Positions 11,128 to 24,212 are shown, counted from the first letter of the stretch. The stretch is 64,000 nt of DNA from Acanthosepion lycidas (GCA_963932145.1 OZ010581.1:82550802-82614801), one strand, 5' to 3'. The notes: generated by a model not told the origin, from the letters alone. Made by a program: numbers and translations.

Positions 11128-11229
11128 TTAGGTTGGTGCAAAAATAATGACGTAATAATGTCGTTTTTTGACGTTAAAGAATACGTCAAAAAACGACATT
11201 ATTACGTCATTATTTTTGCACCAACCTAA
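11128..11229. mobile_element. Palindromic mariner-type MITE, 102 bp
   Basis: Starts TTAGGTTGGTGCAAAAATAA and ends in its reverse complement. The arms are about 47 bp, essentially perfect, with a loop of about 8 bases. A TA dinucleotide flanks both ends, the target duplication expected of mariner insertion. The end sequence closely resembles the terminal repeats of mariner elements such as human Hsmar1 and its 80-bp palindromic derivative MADE1. Sister copies are at 24680-24759 and 61559-61626. It has no coding capacity and needs a transposase from elsewhere. Confidence 0.92.
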
Positions 11230-11230
11230 T

Positions 11231-12015
11231 AGTTCAATTTTTTGTTAAGCAAATATTGATAAAATGTTTGTATATTTGGAAGAGTTATTCAGTTCATAAA
11301 ATAATACTAATCAAATGAAATAAAATAAATAATAGATAAGAGGACGTAAAAAGAAATAACACAAAATAACTTCATTACATGTCATCGCAGTTGTACAAGA
11401 ATCAAATCCAAAGTATTTCAGATAGTTTCCGCGTTTTTCTTATACTAAATGCATAGTCTGTTGTCTTTACTTTTAGAACATTAATACCTACTCTGGACAC
11501 ATCTGTTTATGAGCAGCCAGATTACATAAAATAAGTATTCCGTTTTGCTTTATTGCATTATTTATTCTTCATCTTTCGTCTGAATCTTCAAAAGCACTGA
11601 ACACCATGTGATTGTGTGTGGTTTTATGCAACATAACATTTTGAAATCTACTGACACATAGTCCCAGGCAGGTAAAAGGAAACACATTTCTTTTTTCATT
11701 GGTCATTTTTTGCATTTTCCCTCCCTAAAAGTAACTAACCCTCCATGTATTAAGCATTTCTACGGTATGTGCTCAGCTGATGTCGTCAGAATAGGAACTA
11801 TTAACTAGCTAGTAGCATTATGGTTATTCATAAGTCACTAGCCGAACAAGAACAAACATATTTTGAAACAACTCTAAAAATCTCCATCATACATCAGGTT
11901 CATACAATCATAAATCCTCACATACACGCAATCAAGCTCATATTTGTATATGTAAGCACGTGTATTTTGACATGTCTATACATTTGCAAGCTCTATCCTT
12001 TCTTTTGTTTATTCA
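11231..12015. other. No supported feature
   Basis: AT-rich, without recognisable motifs. Confidence 0.5.
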
Positions 12016-12017
12016 AT

Positions 12018-12046
12018 ACACACACACACACGTGTGTGTGTGTGTG
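12018..12046. repeat. (CA)n-(GT)n self-complementary tract
   Basis: CA units switch to GT units at ACGT, giving a near-perfect palindrome able to form a hairpin. Confidence 0.9.
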
Positions 12047-12544
12047 AGTCAGTGCGCGCGTATTTGTGGGTCTGTGTGTATTTTTGAGGGAGAGCAGTGC
12101 TTGATTAATTACGAGATAGAGATAGAAGCTGATAAACAAAGAGGGAAACAGATCAAGAAAGGAACAAAAAGACGTTGGAACAGACACGACTTTGTAAATT
12201 ATCGTATGAAGGGAAAGCATAAAAGGTACACATCATCATTGTCAATATTTACATGTCTCTCATACATGATGATCAAGATTTTCACAAAGTTACCCCCCCC
12301 CGTTATTTACTCACATTTATTCCAAGTTGCTTTGCCGAAATTGGAAACAACTCCTTTTATATAAGTGAACGTTAAACAATTCAAAATCTATTGACCATAA
12401 AGAATGATAATGAAATGAAAGCCTAAAAGTATGCATTATTCAATACAAAGGGATTTCTGTCATTTCAGCAAAATCTTTTATAAAATAAGTTTCAGAAATC
12501 TATGTAATTATTTGTTTACAACATATCTTTTCAATTTCGAAATG

Positions 12545-12840
12545 GGCAATCTCTATGACATATTGATTGATGTGTTTCTTTACTGCTTTTTGAGTTATTT
12601 AAAGTCGAAATATTGTTTGTATTGTAAAAATAGTGTTGCGATTGAATATTGCATTAACATTTTTTTATAATAACAATGATATTTCCTGATAAAAATTCTA
12701 CTATTTAACCCATAACCGGGAGAGGACGAAGCCATTCCTTTCCCAACGGTATTTGTGTGTAAATGAATGTAGCGGATCCGACCAGAATTCGAACTCTGCT
12801 CTCTCTTTCCTACCCGTTATCATTACACCATCCATCTATG
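12545..12840 (-). mobile_element. tRNA-derived SINE, copy 1
   Basis: On the minus strand, a tRNA-like head (GTGTAATGATAACG as box A region, GAGTTCGAATTCTGG as box B region) begins near 12840. It is followed by a middle part with AAATACCGTTGGGAAAGG and ATGGGTTAAATAG, then an AT-rich tail of about 150 bp reaching 12545. Body and tail match the copies at 24213-24475 (plus) and 42075-42362 (minus). The head resembles tRNA-Arg, as in known octopus SINEs. SINEs are transcribed by RNA polymerase III and moved by LINE enzymes. Confidence 0.75.
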
Positions 12841-14115
12841 ATATAGACAATGTTTTGATACAAAGACCTTTTATGAAGTTAAGACCCATTTTAAAACAAA
12901 AATCGTATCATGCATTTTATTTTATTCGGAAATTCTTTAAGTTACATTTCACAAAAATCACTTACACCCTTTTAGCGTCACATAAGTGATATAAATTTTA
13001 CAAGTTTAAAACAAACCAACAGCAAATTACCGATAAATAATGAAACCAATATTTACTTTACATCAATCAGATTCTGTATCGCTTTTAGTTTTTGGTATCA
13101 TTTAACTAAATGACAAAAATTTCATGAATACCATGATCTCAATTGCATAGACAATGAAGAATATCTGTACCATTTATCTAAGTACAATGGCTGCGTATAA
13201 ATGTCAAGAATGATTTATCAAGTTTAAAAATGTAATCGTGGTCTTTCTGATAAGGTTTTCACTGGAACACCAACCACTTGTGCTCATTATCTCTTGAAGC
13301 AGATTCTCATCACAGTATCGAATATTTAAAAAAAAATGATATTCTGTATTCTATACGTGTTTACGTGAACTTCAACCACAAAAGATTTAGCTATGAATCT
13401 GGTGAGATATAAAATTTATATGTAGTGTAAGACTTATAGGACTCATGACTTGAAAACATCCATATTAAATTCTGAAAATATAAGAAATGTTTGTGTGTGT
13501 GAGAGAGAGAGTGGGAGAGAGAGAAAGATAAAACATACTGAAAAATTATCATAAATATATTTAAACACATTTGTAAATAGATCCAGTTGTATATACGATT
13601 GTATACGTACACTCGTCAATTTAAAGCGTTGTCTTCGGAGATTTATTATGGGGTCTGACCTTTTCCTTTTAATCATTTACACGAAAACATTTTTAAATTG
13701 TTAAATTTACATGTCATATGACTCAACCAGCTCAAAGAAGGATGTACAGTGAATCAACATTGATCTCCATTTGCATCTATACAATTATTCAGGTGGGGCC
13801 CACATGATTTACTCTAATCTAGAATTAATATACCTGTTCATTTTTTATTCAAAATTGATGTGAATAGATACTTCATATAATTGGATAAATATTATTTGCA
13901 TTAACTTAATGAAACAAGCTTCATTTAATTAAATTTCTTGTTTTGCGTTTTATGAGTTATTTTCACGCAGGAAATCCTGTGATCTTAGCGAAGAATCTTT
14001 TTCGTATCACGTAGTTTGTCAGATAATGAGTTTTCTGAACAGCGGAGTGAAGTTTTTAACAACTATATTATTGATATACAGAAATAATCGATATCATATG
14101 CAAAATCCTAAATTT
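12841..14115. other. No supported feature
   Basis: AT-rich. Short GA-rich patch near 13500-13530. No coding or RNA gene recognised. Confidence 0.5.
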
Positions 14116-14116
14116 A

Positions 14117-14230
<114 letters not shown>

Positions 14231-14279
14231 AGGGGGTGTTTTAAACAATAATTCAATCATATATTTTTATTAAATTTAA

Positions 14280-14388
14280 GAGTTTCTCCAGAAAGCTGAC
14301 CCGGGTGTGCGACAACTTATATACCAAGCAGAAAAGATGTAGTCAAAAATAAAACGTTACTTACTACATTTTTTTTCTGGAGAAACTC
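14280..14388. mobile_element. Short element with 15-bp TIRs
   Basis: GAGTTTCTCCAGAAA at the left is repeated inverted at 14374-14388. The 79-bp interior is non-coding with a GC-richer start. Possibly a small MITE; no second copy is seen in the window. Confidence 0.4.
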
Positions 14389-14390
14389 TC

Positions 14391-15490
14391 AAAAGTTCAT
14401 GATGATTTCGTTCGAGTACTTTCCACCATCTCTAGTCATTAACAGGAATGTTAATATTGGTGTCACATAAAAAAGATTATATGATCTTCATTTTGGCATT
14501 TTCTACGAAAGTTAAATTTAACAATTAAGTCGTAGACAAGTAATGTCATAAGTAAAATTATTTCACTTAGCATTGATAATGCCAAAAAACAAAGCTATTT
14601 AAAATATTAAATATTTTTATACACAAAATGTAACCCTTTCTGATGAAGGATACTGTATTTAATAAAGGCTATTATTTTTGTATAATGGTACATTCGGATA
14701 TTTTGGGTCTTTCTTTAAAGTGATGCTATCGAATATTTTGTTGTTTATTTATATTCGTTTCATGTTGACAGTTGTATTTGTTTCGTGTTAAGAGTTTCCA
14801 TGACACTAACAACAATCTGATTATGACTAGAAGTGACTCGAAAATATTCAATAAAAATATTAACTTTGAACAATTGTTCCACAAATCTGATAATATATAG
14901 AGATAATTAAACAAAAACCTTATGTGTTAAAATTACTAAAACTATAAACTTGAATTAGAATGTGAAACAACAAATGAGAATTCTTTTGGTGGTTCTAAGC
15001 GCTTCTTCATGCATTTATAATGACCTTAATTCTGGCCAATTTACTTGCTTATATAGATATAATTTTCGTATTTGACTTCAAATAATTATCTTAATTTACA
15101 TGAGGTATCATTCAACATTTGGATTATAAGTAAATAAATCATATAAATCAATTATATATTTTATATAAATAGATAATGTAGCAATACTTTCAACCCAATT
15201 TCACAAATACTTAATTTGTTCAAAGTAATTTTAAACTTGATTTTGGAAATATTTTTCTCATTATATTGAGAGATTTTCGTTGTTATTTGTCATTTATAGG
15301 AAAGGGAATATTTGGAAACAGTGGTAACTGCATTGTCGTAATTGTTGCTTCTCTTGTTTGTTACTTTGGCGATATATACGTAATAATGCAATGTGATTTA
15401 TTTACCTATATAATCGTTTCGCATAGGAATAGTTTCATTGAATCCTCGTTAATTCACCTTGAAAGTATCTCCTTAATTTCTTACTATGAG
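14391..15490. other. No supported feature
   Basis: AT-rich, no recognisable gene. Confidence 0.5.
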
Positions 15491-15492
15491 AT

Positions 15493-15539
15493 TTTGCTTT
15501 TTGAATGACGGGTATTATACCCGTCATTCAAAAAGCAAA
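15493..15539. repeat. 47-bp near-perfect palindrome
   Basis: Two 23-base arms, perfectly complementary, separated by one base. The core is GACGGGTAT-T-ATACCCGTC. Its ends do not match the mariner MITEs. It could be a tiny foldback element or a hairpin formed by replication template switching. Confidence 0.85.
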
Positions 15540-16185
15540 GTTTAGCATTAGGTTTACCAATACTTTTTACTTCAAACTATTACTATAATAGATGTTTTAA
15601 ATTAACATTTTTGCATTATATACGACGCACTATATTCAAAAGGCTGGGATCTACGAATCTTTCTCCACTGTAGCCCTGAACAGGTGCTAAAATGTGCTTT
15701 AATTTTATTTTTTCAAGAAACTAAATCCTGCCACGTCCCATGTGTAGGTAGATATTATATGCCACAAAATGCAATCTATGAGCATGTTTACTGAATTTAG
15801 ATTTAGTTTTATAACTGTTATTATACGTGCTTACAGACATCTCCAGCAGGTGTTTATTTTCTTTTTGGGAAACTTATTGAGATGTAAGCATTCGTTTTCT
15901 TGTCTTTAGCATAATTCAGCCATATCTGAATTATATATTTATATGAAGATAGTCTTTTTTTTTTTTTTAAATCAGGTTAATATTTTCAGTCGTCACCAAA
16001 ATCATTGGAAAGTTAAACCATGACTTATTTTGACTGGTTAAAAGAAGTAAAAAAGCAAAACAACTGTAAAACAATGCAGCATAATAACAGAGTGAGTGTG
16101 TTTCGAAGACTGGAGCGTTGCTGTCTCTGCAGGCAACTGAGTTAAAATGCAAACAATTTTGGAGAATTATCTTGGGCTAACGTTC
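15540..16185. other. No supported feature
   Basis: AT-rich; poly-T near 15955-15968. Confidence 0.5.
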
Positions 16186-16189
16186 TCAG

Positions 16190-16830
16190 CTCCCATGTAG
16201 TGAAAAAAGTTCAGCTGCTAAGAATATTGGTTCACTGTGTAGTGTGAGATAATTTTTCACTCCAGAATTTATCTTACATATCTATAAGTCTACCATTCGT
16301 CCATGCTTAGAATATTGCTGCCACATAATGTCCGCTGCTCCTGTTATTTACCTTGAGCTCCTTGATAAAACCCAAAGAAGAATATTATTGATCCTGATCC
16401 CAAGGCTATGCTTCAGTCATTTTTCCACCACCCTAAGGTTCTCTCTCTGTGTTTTTTCTATAAATACTTTCATAGTAATTGTTCGGATGAGCTCTTCGCT
16501 ATGGTACCTAGACTGTATGAATTTAAGCGCTGTACTAGACTGTCATTGAGATCTCATCAATTTTCAGTTGAGCTGGCCAGATGTAATCCTAAATTCTATA
16601 CTAACAGCTTCTTTTCTCGCACTTTTCGCTTGTGAAACTCCCTTCCGGTTCCATGCTTTTTAGATAACTTTAATCTGCAAAACTTTAAATGCAATGTCAA
16701 TCGATATCTGTTTTATCTGATTACTCTTTTCCCTTCACACTCATTATTCTGTTCCTAATTCTTCCACACCCTGTAACCCCTTGTGTCTTAGTGGCTTTAC
16801 TGCCTTGCATGGAATGATACCGATTTAAAA
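16190..16830 (+). pseudogene. CR1/Jockey-type LINE 3' end
   Basis: Encodes the C-terminal end of the LINE polyprotein: AAKNIGSLCSVR, then FTPEFILHIYKSTIRPCLEY (the thumb-like IYKSTIRP motif), then after a frameshift near 16430 YKYFHSNCSDEL, MVPRLYEFKR and FSRTFRL. A TGG-to-TGA type stop follows. The 3' end has the tail CTTGTGTCTTAGTGGCTTTA, shared with the 55.7-59.15 kb copy (CTTGCGTCCTAGTGGCTTCC). Truncated at the 5' end, as is usual for LINE insertion. Same family as 34017-34390 and 55740-59150. Confidence 0.8.
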
Positions 16831-19245
16831 AGTAGAAAAAGAACAAGACTTTCCTCAAAACTAAAAGTCTGTAAAAGGAGGGCTAACATAATGTCCGTTA
16901 TATTTGGCGCACTGTCCAGACAAGAATGAACTGAATAGACGAGGAAAACTACCATTGAGATCTCAGTACTGTTTTGTTGTCATTCCATCCCCAGTCGAGA
17001 CCATTGGTGTGAAAATGCAAATATAAATAACAATAATGAAAATAAGGAACATGGGATCTGTTAAATTGTAAACGTGATGATTTCAGCAAGGACAGGTAAA
17101 GATTGAAAAGGTTGAGAAAAGATCTAAATTGTTGGATGTGTAGATAAAAATTATAGCCGTATTAATGTTGATGGAAATACAGAGGAAGGCACTGGAGATT
17201 TGACATTGTAAAAGTTCTATGCATTATGAGTGTTGAAAATATTTGGAGTCCTTTTATGACTTTTATCATAAAATTTACTTCAGAATCGAAATGAAATGCT
17301 CTGAAGCCAGACAATTTCTCAAAGTTCAATGCACAAAGTTTATTGTACGTCAAAAGCAAACACTTGGCAATACTTGGCCTATTTATCAATAGATTTTACA
17401 TATTTCAAGTTTGCTCTTCAAGAAAGATCAGACAATGTCAGAAAATGACAAAAATGCCAAGAAATATAAGAATTAATGTATTCAATCTAGACTAAGTTGC
17501 AAGAACAACCATTGGTGATATGACATGAAACTCTTTTAAGAGTAACATTCTCTTTAACAGCTTCGTATATAAATTGATGCGAAATATGCGAAAGATAATT
17601 TATGCAAGCATAATTATAATAATCAAAATATAAATTCAGTTGAATAATTACATATACTTACACTGAATAATAGATAATTTGAATAATATTTGAATAGAAG
17701 AGTAATTAATTATTACGTCTGTGAATATTCTAGAAAACAACGGTTTTATTCAGAAAAATGCGACTTTTATAGAGAAAGAAGTAACAGTAAAAATAGTTGT
17801 AATAAAATTTGCTTATTTAAAATAAAGGATTGTATGAAAACTTATTTTTCAGAAAAATGAAATCAGTAATTATGAAGTAGGATCAATGTCTCTGTAGCCT
17901 GACAGTTTTTCACCGAATTTTGATGCGGAAATTGCACTTTTTCGATCACTTATGAATTTACACCGAAAGAGATTATATCGATAAATAATTGTTGTGTAAA
18001 ATAAATGCTTTATTTCATCATGGACTTGTTCATGAATCTACGCGTTTCTTCAATATATACAAGCGCGTTGTCATTTTAGTTACTAAATATTCGTTTAAAT
18101 TTTAAAAGAATTTCATTGAACCTAAAAATCGTTCCCGTTACAAAAGCAAACCGTCGTCCAAAATAGAAGTTTTCTTTTAGACAAAGTGTAGAGATAATAA
18201 GGAATGATTTCGTCACCTTTTCCGATTCCCAAAGGTGTGTCAGACATTTTGGTGATAATTCAAATTAAAACCATTTCTCTTTTATTTATTTAAAAATCTT
18301 TATCAATCCCTGAAACGCATACTTAGCATCTTCTGCAATATTTATATATTTTGATTGAATATATCCATTTTTGCTTAATAATGTTTTCCTTCATTTTTGT
18401 GTAATCATTTTATGGATCTTTAGTTTGGCTTAACTCTTGCTGAAGATTTCCCCACAGAGCTCTTATAAATAAATCCGATTTAGCGAAACGTGGGCAATGA
18501 AGGCTCACGGGAACTAAACTTTAACGTTCTTACCGCCATTGCTCGTAATGTAATAGGTTGGGATATATCATAAAGTTACTTGCGAAACTCAAAGAAAGAT
18601 CCTAACAAGGATAATTTTTATGATGATATCGAGAATGATATCGAATATACAGACTTAGTTTAAGTTAACAAGCATCATGCGCCAAAACTTTTACTCAGAT
18701 TCTACGGAAATGTAGCAGCGAAAGTAAGACAAACGATTATAAATATGTTTATGTCAAAGAACATAACTAAGTAATCATGTCAATTTATCAAGATTAAAAT
18801 ACCTAAAAAATAAAATAAAATTACAGTAATAATGGAATGTCCAGCTTTTGACTTAATGTGTCAACGATTATTATTCATATTGAAATAAAAGACATTCGAT
18901 CCTTAGTAGATAGAATTCATTCAGTCAGAAATGTAAAATCTCCTTTCTGTCAATGCAAATAAGTCATTATGAACGGTAATAAAGTAGATAGAACATTATA
19001 CGGTGATATTTTCAGATCAGAAACTACGTGTATTGCTATCAAATTACTGATCCACACTCCGTGAGCATTGTTCCTTGAATCACTCAGACGAGGCAATTTT
19101 ATGAATGGCTTAACAGATATAAAATTTAGTTACGTGTATATTGTTACATAGTCGTGAGTTCAGTTAGTGAAATTATCCTCTGGTTGGATTGGTAAAGCAA
19201 AAATCACCACAAATGCAAACCTTTTTAACGAGAAATAAATAAATG
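16831..19245. other. No gene seen; weak hammerhead-like motif near 18440
   Basis: AT-rich sequence. At 18440-18446 CTGAAGA and at 18483-18490 CGAAACGT appear in hammerhead order, but no convincing helix II joins them. Otherwise no feature is supported. Confidence 0.45.
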
Positions 19246-19248
19246 ATA

Positions 19249-19856
19249 TTACATATACTGCAGCTTGGGAAGCACAAATAAAATAGTTACTGAACCATAA
19301 CAATTTCGAGTGCCAATAGCACTATTTTCAAGAAATTTCACTTCCGCATGCATTTTTAGTTCTAACTCCCCTGTAGAATGAATAGCACTAAATGGTTTTG
19401 CTGCTGTAATTTCTGTAGCAATCAAATTTTCATAGGGAACAGTTACCAGCCCCATGATGCCCAACCAGTTTTCACTTCCAAGAACAGATGAATTCATATC
19501 GTTCTCAAGGACACATGTCCGAATTAGTATATAATAATTTACAACAATCACTCCAAACACCATGATGCTGACTGGATCAGTCATGCAACTCTTTCCGAAT
19601 CCTCTGCACTATCATGGGTGATTGAAACCCCAAAACACTGAAATATTTCGATTGGAGCTTCCGGCGCGAATACAAAGCAATACAGCATGCTGCTTCCAAA
19701 TTTCTTGCGGAGTGAATTGCGTCATGATGCTCTTTTTCTCACAGACGGTGCTCAACTGACCCTACTATACTGTGCAGCAGACAAAAGAAAACGCACACCC
19801 CTGCACGAAATTAAAAAATATATAATGGCGACAATTTACCAATCGCACCCTGTAAA
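19249..19856 (-). pseudogene. mariner/Tc1 5' end joined to an unassigned ORF
   Basis: On the minus strand it begins with the TIR CAGGGTGCGATTGGTAAATT at 19856, followed by a 5' untranslated stretch matching that of the 34.45-kb copy. A decayed transposase N-terminus follows (MTQFTPQEIW, then SNRNISVFWG). After an internal deletion comes the conserved DPVSIMVFGVI box near 19575. From there an ORF of 111 codons runs to 19249, but beyond that box its sequence no longer resembles the transposase. It therefore looks like a deletion product fused to other DNA. No right TIR was found. Confidence 0.6.
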
Positions 19857-20656
19857 TATTTATGTCCTGTTTTAAATTTTCGAATTATTTTAATATTAAA
19901 AGTAATTTTTAAAAACCCGATATCTTATTTAGAAAATATTTCGAATTAAAAAAATAAATCACTTTAAATAAATATTCAAATCTGTTGGACGTTTTCCATT
20001 AAAAAAATAATTGAAACGATGGATTAAAAAAAATTCCATTTCCGTTAAACGGATTCTGACTAACGTGATTTAATATCACCTAAGATCACTACAGCTACGA
20101 TTACTTCCATTAATAAGTAGCATCCTAAAAATAAAGCCAATAACAACTGATAATAATTAGTAAATAGAAATTGAAGAAAAATGTTGAATCTCTAACAAGA
20201 GTCATGCATATATCACATGACTAATAACTGAGGATGCCAAAATGAATTACAAAGTATTCTTTGCGTTAGTTGTGTTAATTCTGTTGATGTCTTTTGGCGT
20301 TCACATCTTTTGTCTTCGAGAGGAAGTGCTCAAAATCTTAATCTATGCTGACATATTTGATATGACTTACTAAGAATTTTCGCGCTGAGCATCCGAACAG
20401 TTTTTATCTTTTTGCTTAAATATCCGTAGATGTACTTTTTATAGTTTTCTTTGTAGCCTCATAAATAAATGTGTGCGTAAGTACGTGCACAGACGTGCGT
20501 ATACGCACAAATGAGTGCATATATTTACTTTGTTGGTAAATATATTTTGACGGTGATGGCATAAATCAAAATAAGTTGTTCAGCTTCTTTAAATTAAGTA
20601 AGATGTGCAATTAGCTTTCGTTGTTAGCATTTTCCATTTTCCATAACAGATATGAC

Positions 20657-20702
<46 letters not shown>
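20657..20702. repeat. (AAT)n microsatellite
   Basis: About 15 AAT units. Confidence 0.95.
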
Positions 20703-20704
<2 letters not shown>

Positions 20705-20829
20705 TTCTTATTGACAAGGAAGTTCCTGCAGGTTATAATGTATCTTGAATGATCTTCAAAAAACTATCAAAATACAAGGATCTTGAAATGGTAATCTAAA
20801 AAATGTGGCACATGAGGACATCAATAATT

Positions 20830-21860
20830 CGAATTATAGTTGTGACCCTCGGTTTGATTGGAAAAGGTTCCGTTAGACCTACTGAAGAGATTCCTGGTAG
20901 CCCAATGTCTTAAAGAAATGCAAAAAGTTATATTTACAAGTACAGTTCACTCTTTACGAAGAGCTTTATCTCTGTAAAATCTGTGTGAACTTACGTTGTT
21001 TTTTTTTAGAAAAATGATCAGTGAAAATTTTTATGAAGCTATTTCTGACCTTAGGTGTCTGATTAGGACCCGGAAGGCAATGTGTATATAATAGAAGGCA
21101 TCCAAGGCTAATTTATCAGGTTCATCATCTGTATGTGCCTAGGTCCGAAGAAGGTAGAGGATTAGTTCAACTAGAACAGTCTTACAAAACTACAACAATC
21201 GGCCTTCAAAGATAACTGGAAACTATAGAATGTGCATTCTTATTGAAATTGAAAAAAATAATTACGAAGCTGATATTATTAATAAAAATATATTATTGCT
21301 TCATCAAGTTTTCCAAGAAGTAAGGCTTAAGGTAAATGTTTCCAAAATATAAATAATCAAAATTCAAATTACAATGAGTAAAGTGATATCCATTATCCAT
21401 TAGTGATATCCATTATCCGTTAGTGGTATCGCACACGCTGAACATATAAAACATAATGTGAAATTAATAAATTTTAATCACTTCAAATACCTCAATGTAT
21501 GGATCAGTTAAAACAAATTTAATATAGAAGATAATGAAATTGAACACAGGTTCTGGTAAGTGTACTTTTGACCAATACTGTGAGATGCTATAAAAACCAA
21601 AATAATAACTTGAAAATCGTCTCTTGTTAAATAGTCTCGTCAGATCTAGACTTTTGTATGAATGAACTCCAGATATCTAAACTATTAGTTATATGCAACC
21701 GTTTTTCAGGACAATGATTAAAAATGGCTTCAAGCGAATGAATAGGCCTGAAATAAAGACAATCCCTCATCACACACTATAGACTGGTACTAAACAACCC
21801 CAATGAAAGAGGCTTAACAAATAACAATACCACATCAACTGAATAATTCCAACAGCAACA
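20830..21860 (+). pseudogene. Decayed non-LTR retrotransposon C-terminal region
   Basis: Around 21125-21220 one frame reads LYVPRSEEGRGLVQLEQSY and KTTTIGLQR. This resembles the segment PR-x-x-GGRGL-x-Q-L-E found downstream of the reverse transcriptase in several non-LTR elements. Before and after it, only scattered similarity and many stops remain, so boundaries are approximate. The subfamily cannot be told. Confidence 0.4.
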
Positions 21861-21864
21861 ACAA

Positions 21865-23060
21865 CATAAATGGGTATCACGTGTAAGTAGAAGGGGGGAT
21901 ATAATCATATAATTAACATGTTAACTTTCCATTACCGTAAACAAATGATTTAGAAAGAAAGTAGAATCAATGTTAGAAAGAGCAACAATAGCGTATTTGA
22001 GAAGACTAATTTCTTAAAAAAAACTGTTTAAAGACAAAGCTAAAATGTGTGATGGGAAAAAGAGATGAATTCATACATTTCCAAAGGTATTGTACGAAAG
22101 TTGGAAACTTTCGGATTTACTTGCAGGTATCACGCCGCCTTTATAACTCATACTTGCGCTTATTTAATTCGCACCATTACTCCCAAATAGGCGGAGGTAA
22201 ATTTTCCCTTTTTCTCCTCCTCTCTCGGTATTCCATCTGAAATCATTCCCACGGAGGAGGTTTTGACTGTTTTTTTGACAATTCTAATTTTATATCGAGT
22301 GGGTGAAGGGGCAGTCTTATTTTAATCGTTTATTTTCTATAACACATTATTTCCCTGTCTGGTTTGTTCTAGTGCACCCCAACCAGTCACCCGCTCCCAC
22401 AGCCCTCGTGTTATCATGCAGAAAACACTTACAGGTTGTGTCTCATTTCAATTTCCTTTTCGGGTGACAGATTAAGCCTGGTATCCCGAGTTGGTTTATG
22501 TTTGCACAATTATATTTCAGGTGGCCCTTTGGCCTAGCTTGCTAATCGTAACTTTCATTTTTATGACGGACATAAAATTCTGTTTTTAATTTCCGCGGTT
22601 AGCGAATAACCTGAAAAATACCGTAGCGATTTCAGCTTACATTTTTACCTTACCCCTTTTAATTCCACAAGTGTCACATAGTGTCACAGTGTCTCTACAG
22701 CTCAAATGGCAACGAGACACGCGACATGACGAGGGCTACTGGGGAGATCAAAGATAGTCATAATTGCTTAGGAAACCGATTCTGTGCCCACTGCAGAAAC
22801 GTATGGGTCCTGACCAACCAATCTAATGGCATATTTGTGCATATACCAGAGAAGAAAAAATAAAAACCTTTGACACGTGATAGTCGAACGTATTAGAATT
22901 TTTCTGTTCCTGTAAACCACAGCGTAAAAGAGAACTTGAAACTCGATGAACATCTGGATATTGAAAGAGAACCTTGTACGGCCATACTGATGTCATGCAA
23001 TGTGTATCTCATATAGAGATAATCAGTTAAATATTCATATCTAGATATAGTCGTATTCAT
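21865..23060. other. Unassigned; GC-richer patch 22130-22500
   Basis: GC-richer patches near 22130-22260 and 22370-22500 contain no readable motif or splice-bounded ORF. They may be old repeats. No feature is supported. Confidence 0.4.
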
Positions 23061-23061
23061 A

Positions 23062-23071
23062 TCTATCTATC

Positions 23072-23120
<49 letters not shown>

Positions 23121-23121
23121 A

Positions 23122-23184
<63 letters not shown>

Positions 23185-23185
23185 G
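23062..23185. repeat. (AT)n with (GA)n end
   Basis: Interrupted AT runs followed by a short GA run. Confidence 0.95.
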
Positions 23186-23245
23186 AGAGATATTTAGACT
23201 AATCTTAAAATGCATTTGATTTAGTTTTTCAAAGATTTATGGAGA

Positions 23246-23252
23246 CACACAT

Positions 23253-23320
<68 letters not shown>

Positions 23321-23347
23321 GCATATATATATGTGTGTGTGTGTGTG
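23246..23347. repeat. (CA)n-(TA)n-(GT)n compound tract
   Basis: CA units, long TA core, then GT units: overall self-complementary. Confidence 0.95.
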
Positions 23348-23349
23348 GT

Positions 23350-24210
23350 GAAGTGAATAGACAAGACCTGAATGTTTTTCAAGGTGGACTTTTTCCACGG
23401 AAGCCGTGATACCAGCTTTGCTTTTGACATCTACCTAACAGTTAAGTAATATATTTAAGCAAAGACGAAAAGAAAGAATAAATAGAAAATAATGTTTTGC
23501 TCTTTTTTCTGCTTATGTCTTGTCACAAGTGATTTCTTGATCTGTTGACTTTTCTCTTGCTTCTTTAATACCACCCACCAATCAACTATCGTGTCAAAGA
23601 AATTCTAATAAACTAGTGACTTTCTAGGCGTGCTCTCACTGACGTAATACAAGCAACCCATTCTTAGTTATTTGACATTGTACTTAGCGTAATCAGTGAA
23701 CAACAGGAACATGTCCACCTACTCTTGAGTTATATTGAATATGGTATGTCCAGTTTAAAGGGATTTGTATGTTTTGGGAAGCATAGAATTGTAAGAGAGA
23801 ATGCTAAACGTAAGATTACGCTGGTTTGATAAAAGTCTGTTTTAATCATTATAGTCCAAATGTCATAACTACTTGGGCCTTAATGTTTATATGGATCAAA
23901 AGAAATCAATTTAATACATATATCAGAAAATAAAATCAATATGTAATATTTAAGAAAAATCGAGAAAACACCACCTTTCAACTCATATTTAATATTAAAT
24001 ATCAGTATACTTATTTATTAACGCTAGTTTGTACAATATAGCGCAACGAATTCGTTTAATTTTTCACTGAATTAATTTAAAATAATTAACTTTACAGTTT
24101 TTATAATGCAATCAAGTTTTAATATCCGTTATCAAAACAAAATTATTTAGAGATACTGGCATGCATCGTGACTGAACGCTTGAGAATATCTGGTTCTTTA
24201 AGTTTGAAAG
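23350..24210. other. No supported feature
   Basis: AT-rich, no recognisable motif. Confidence 0.5.
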
Positions 24211-24212
24211 TC

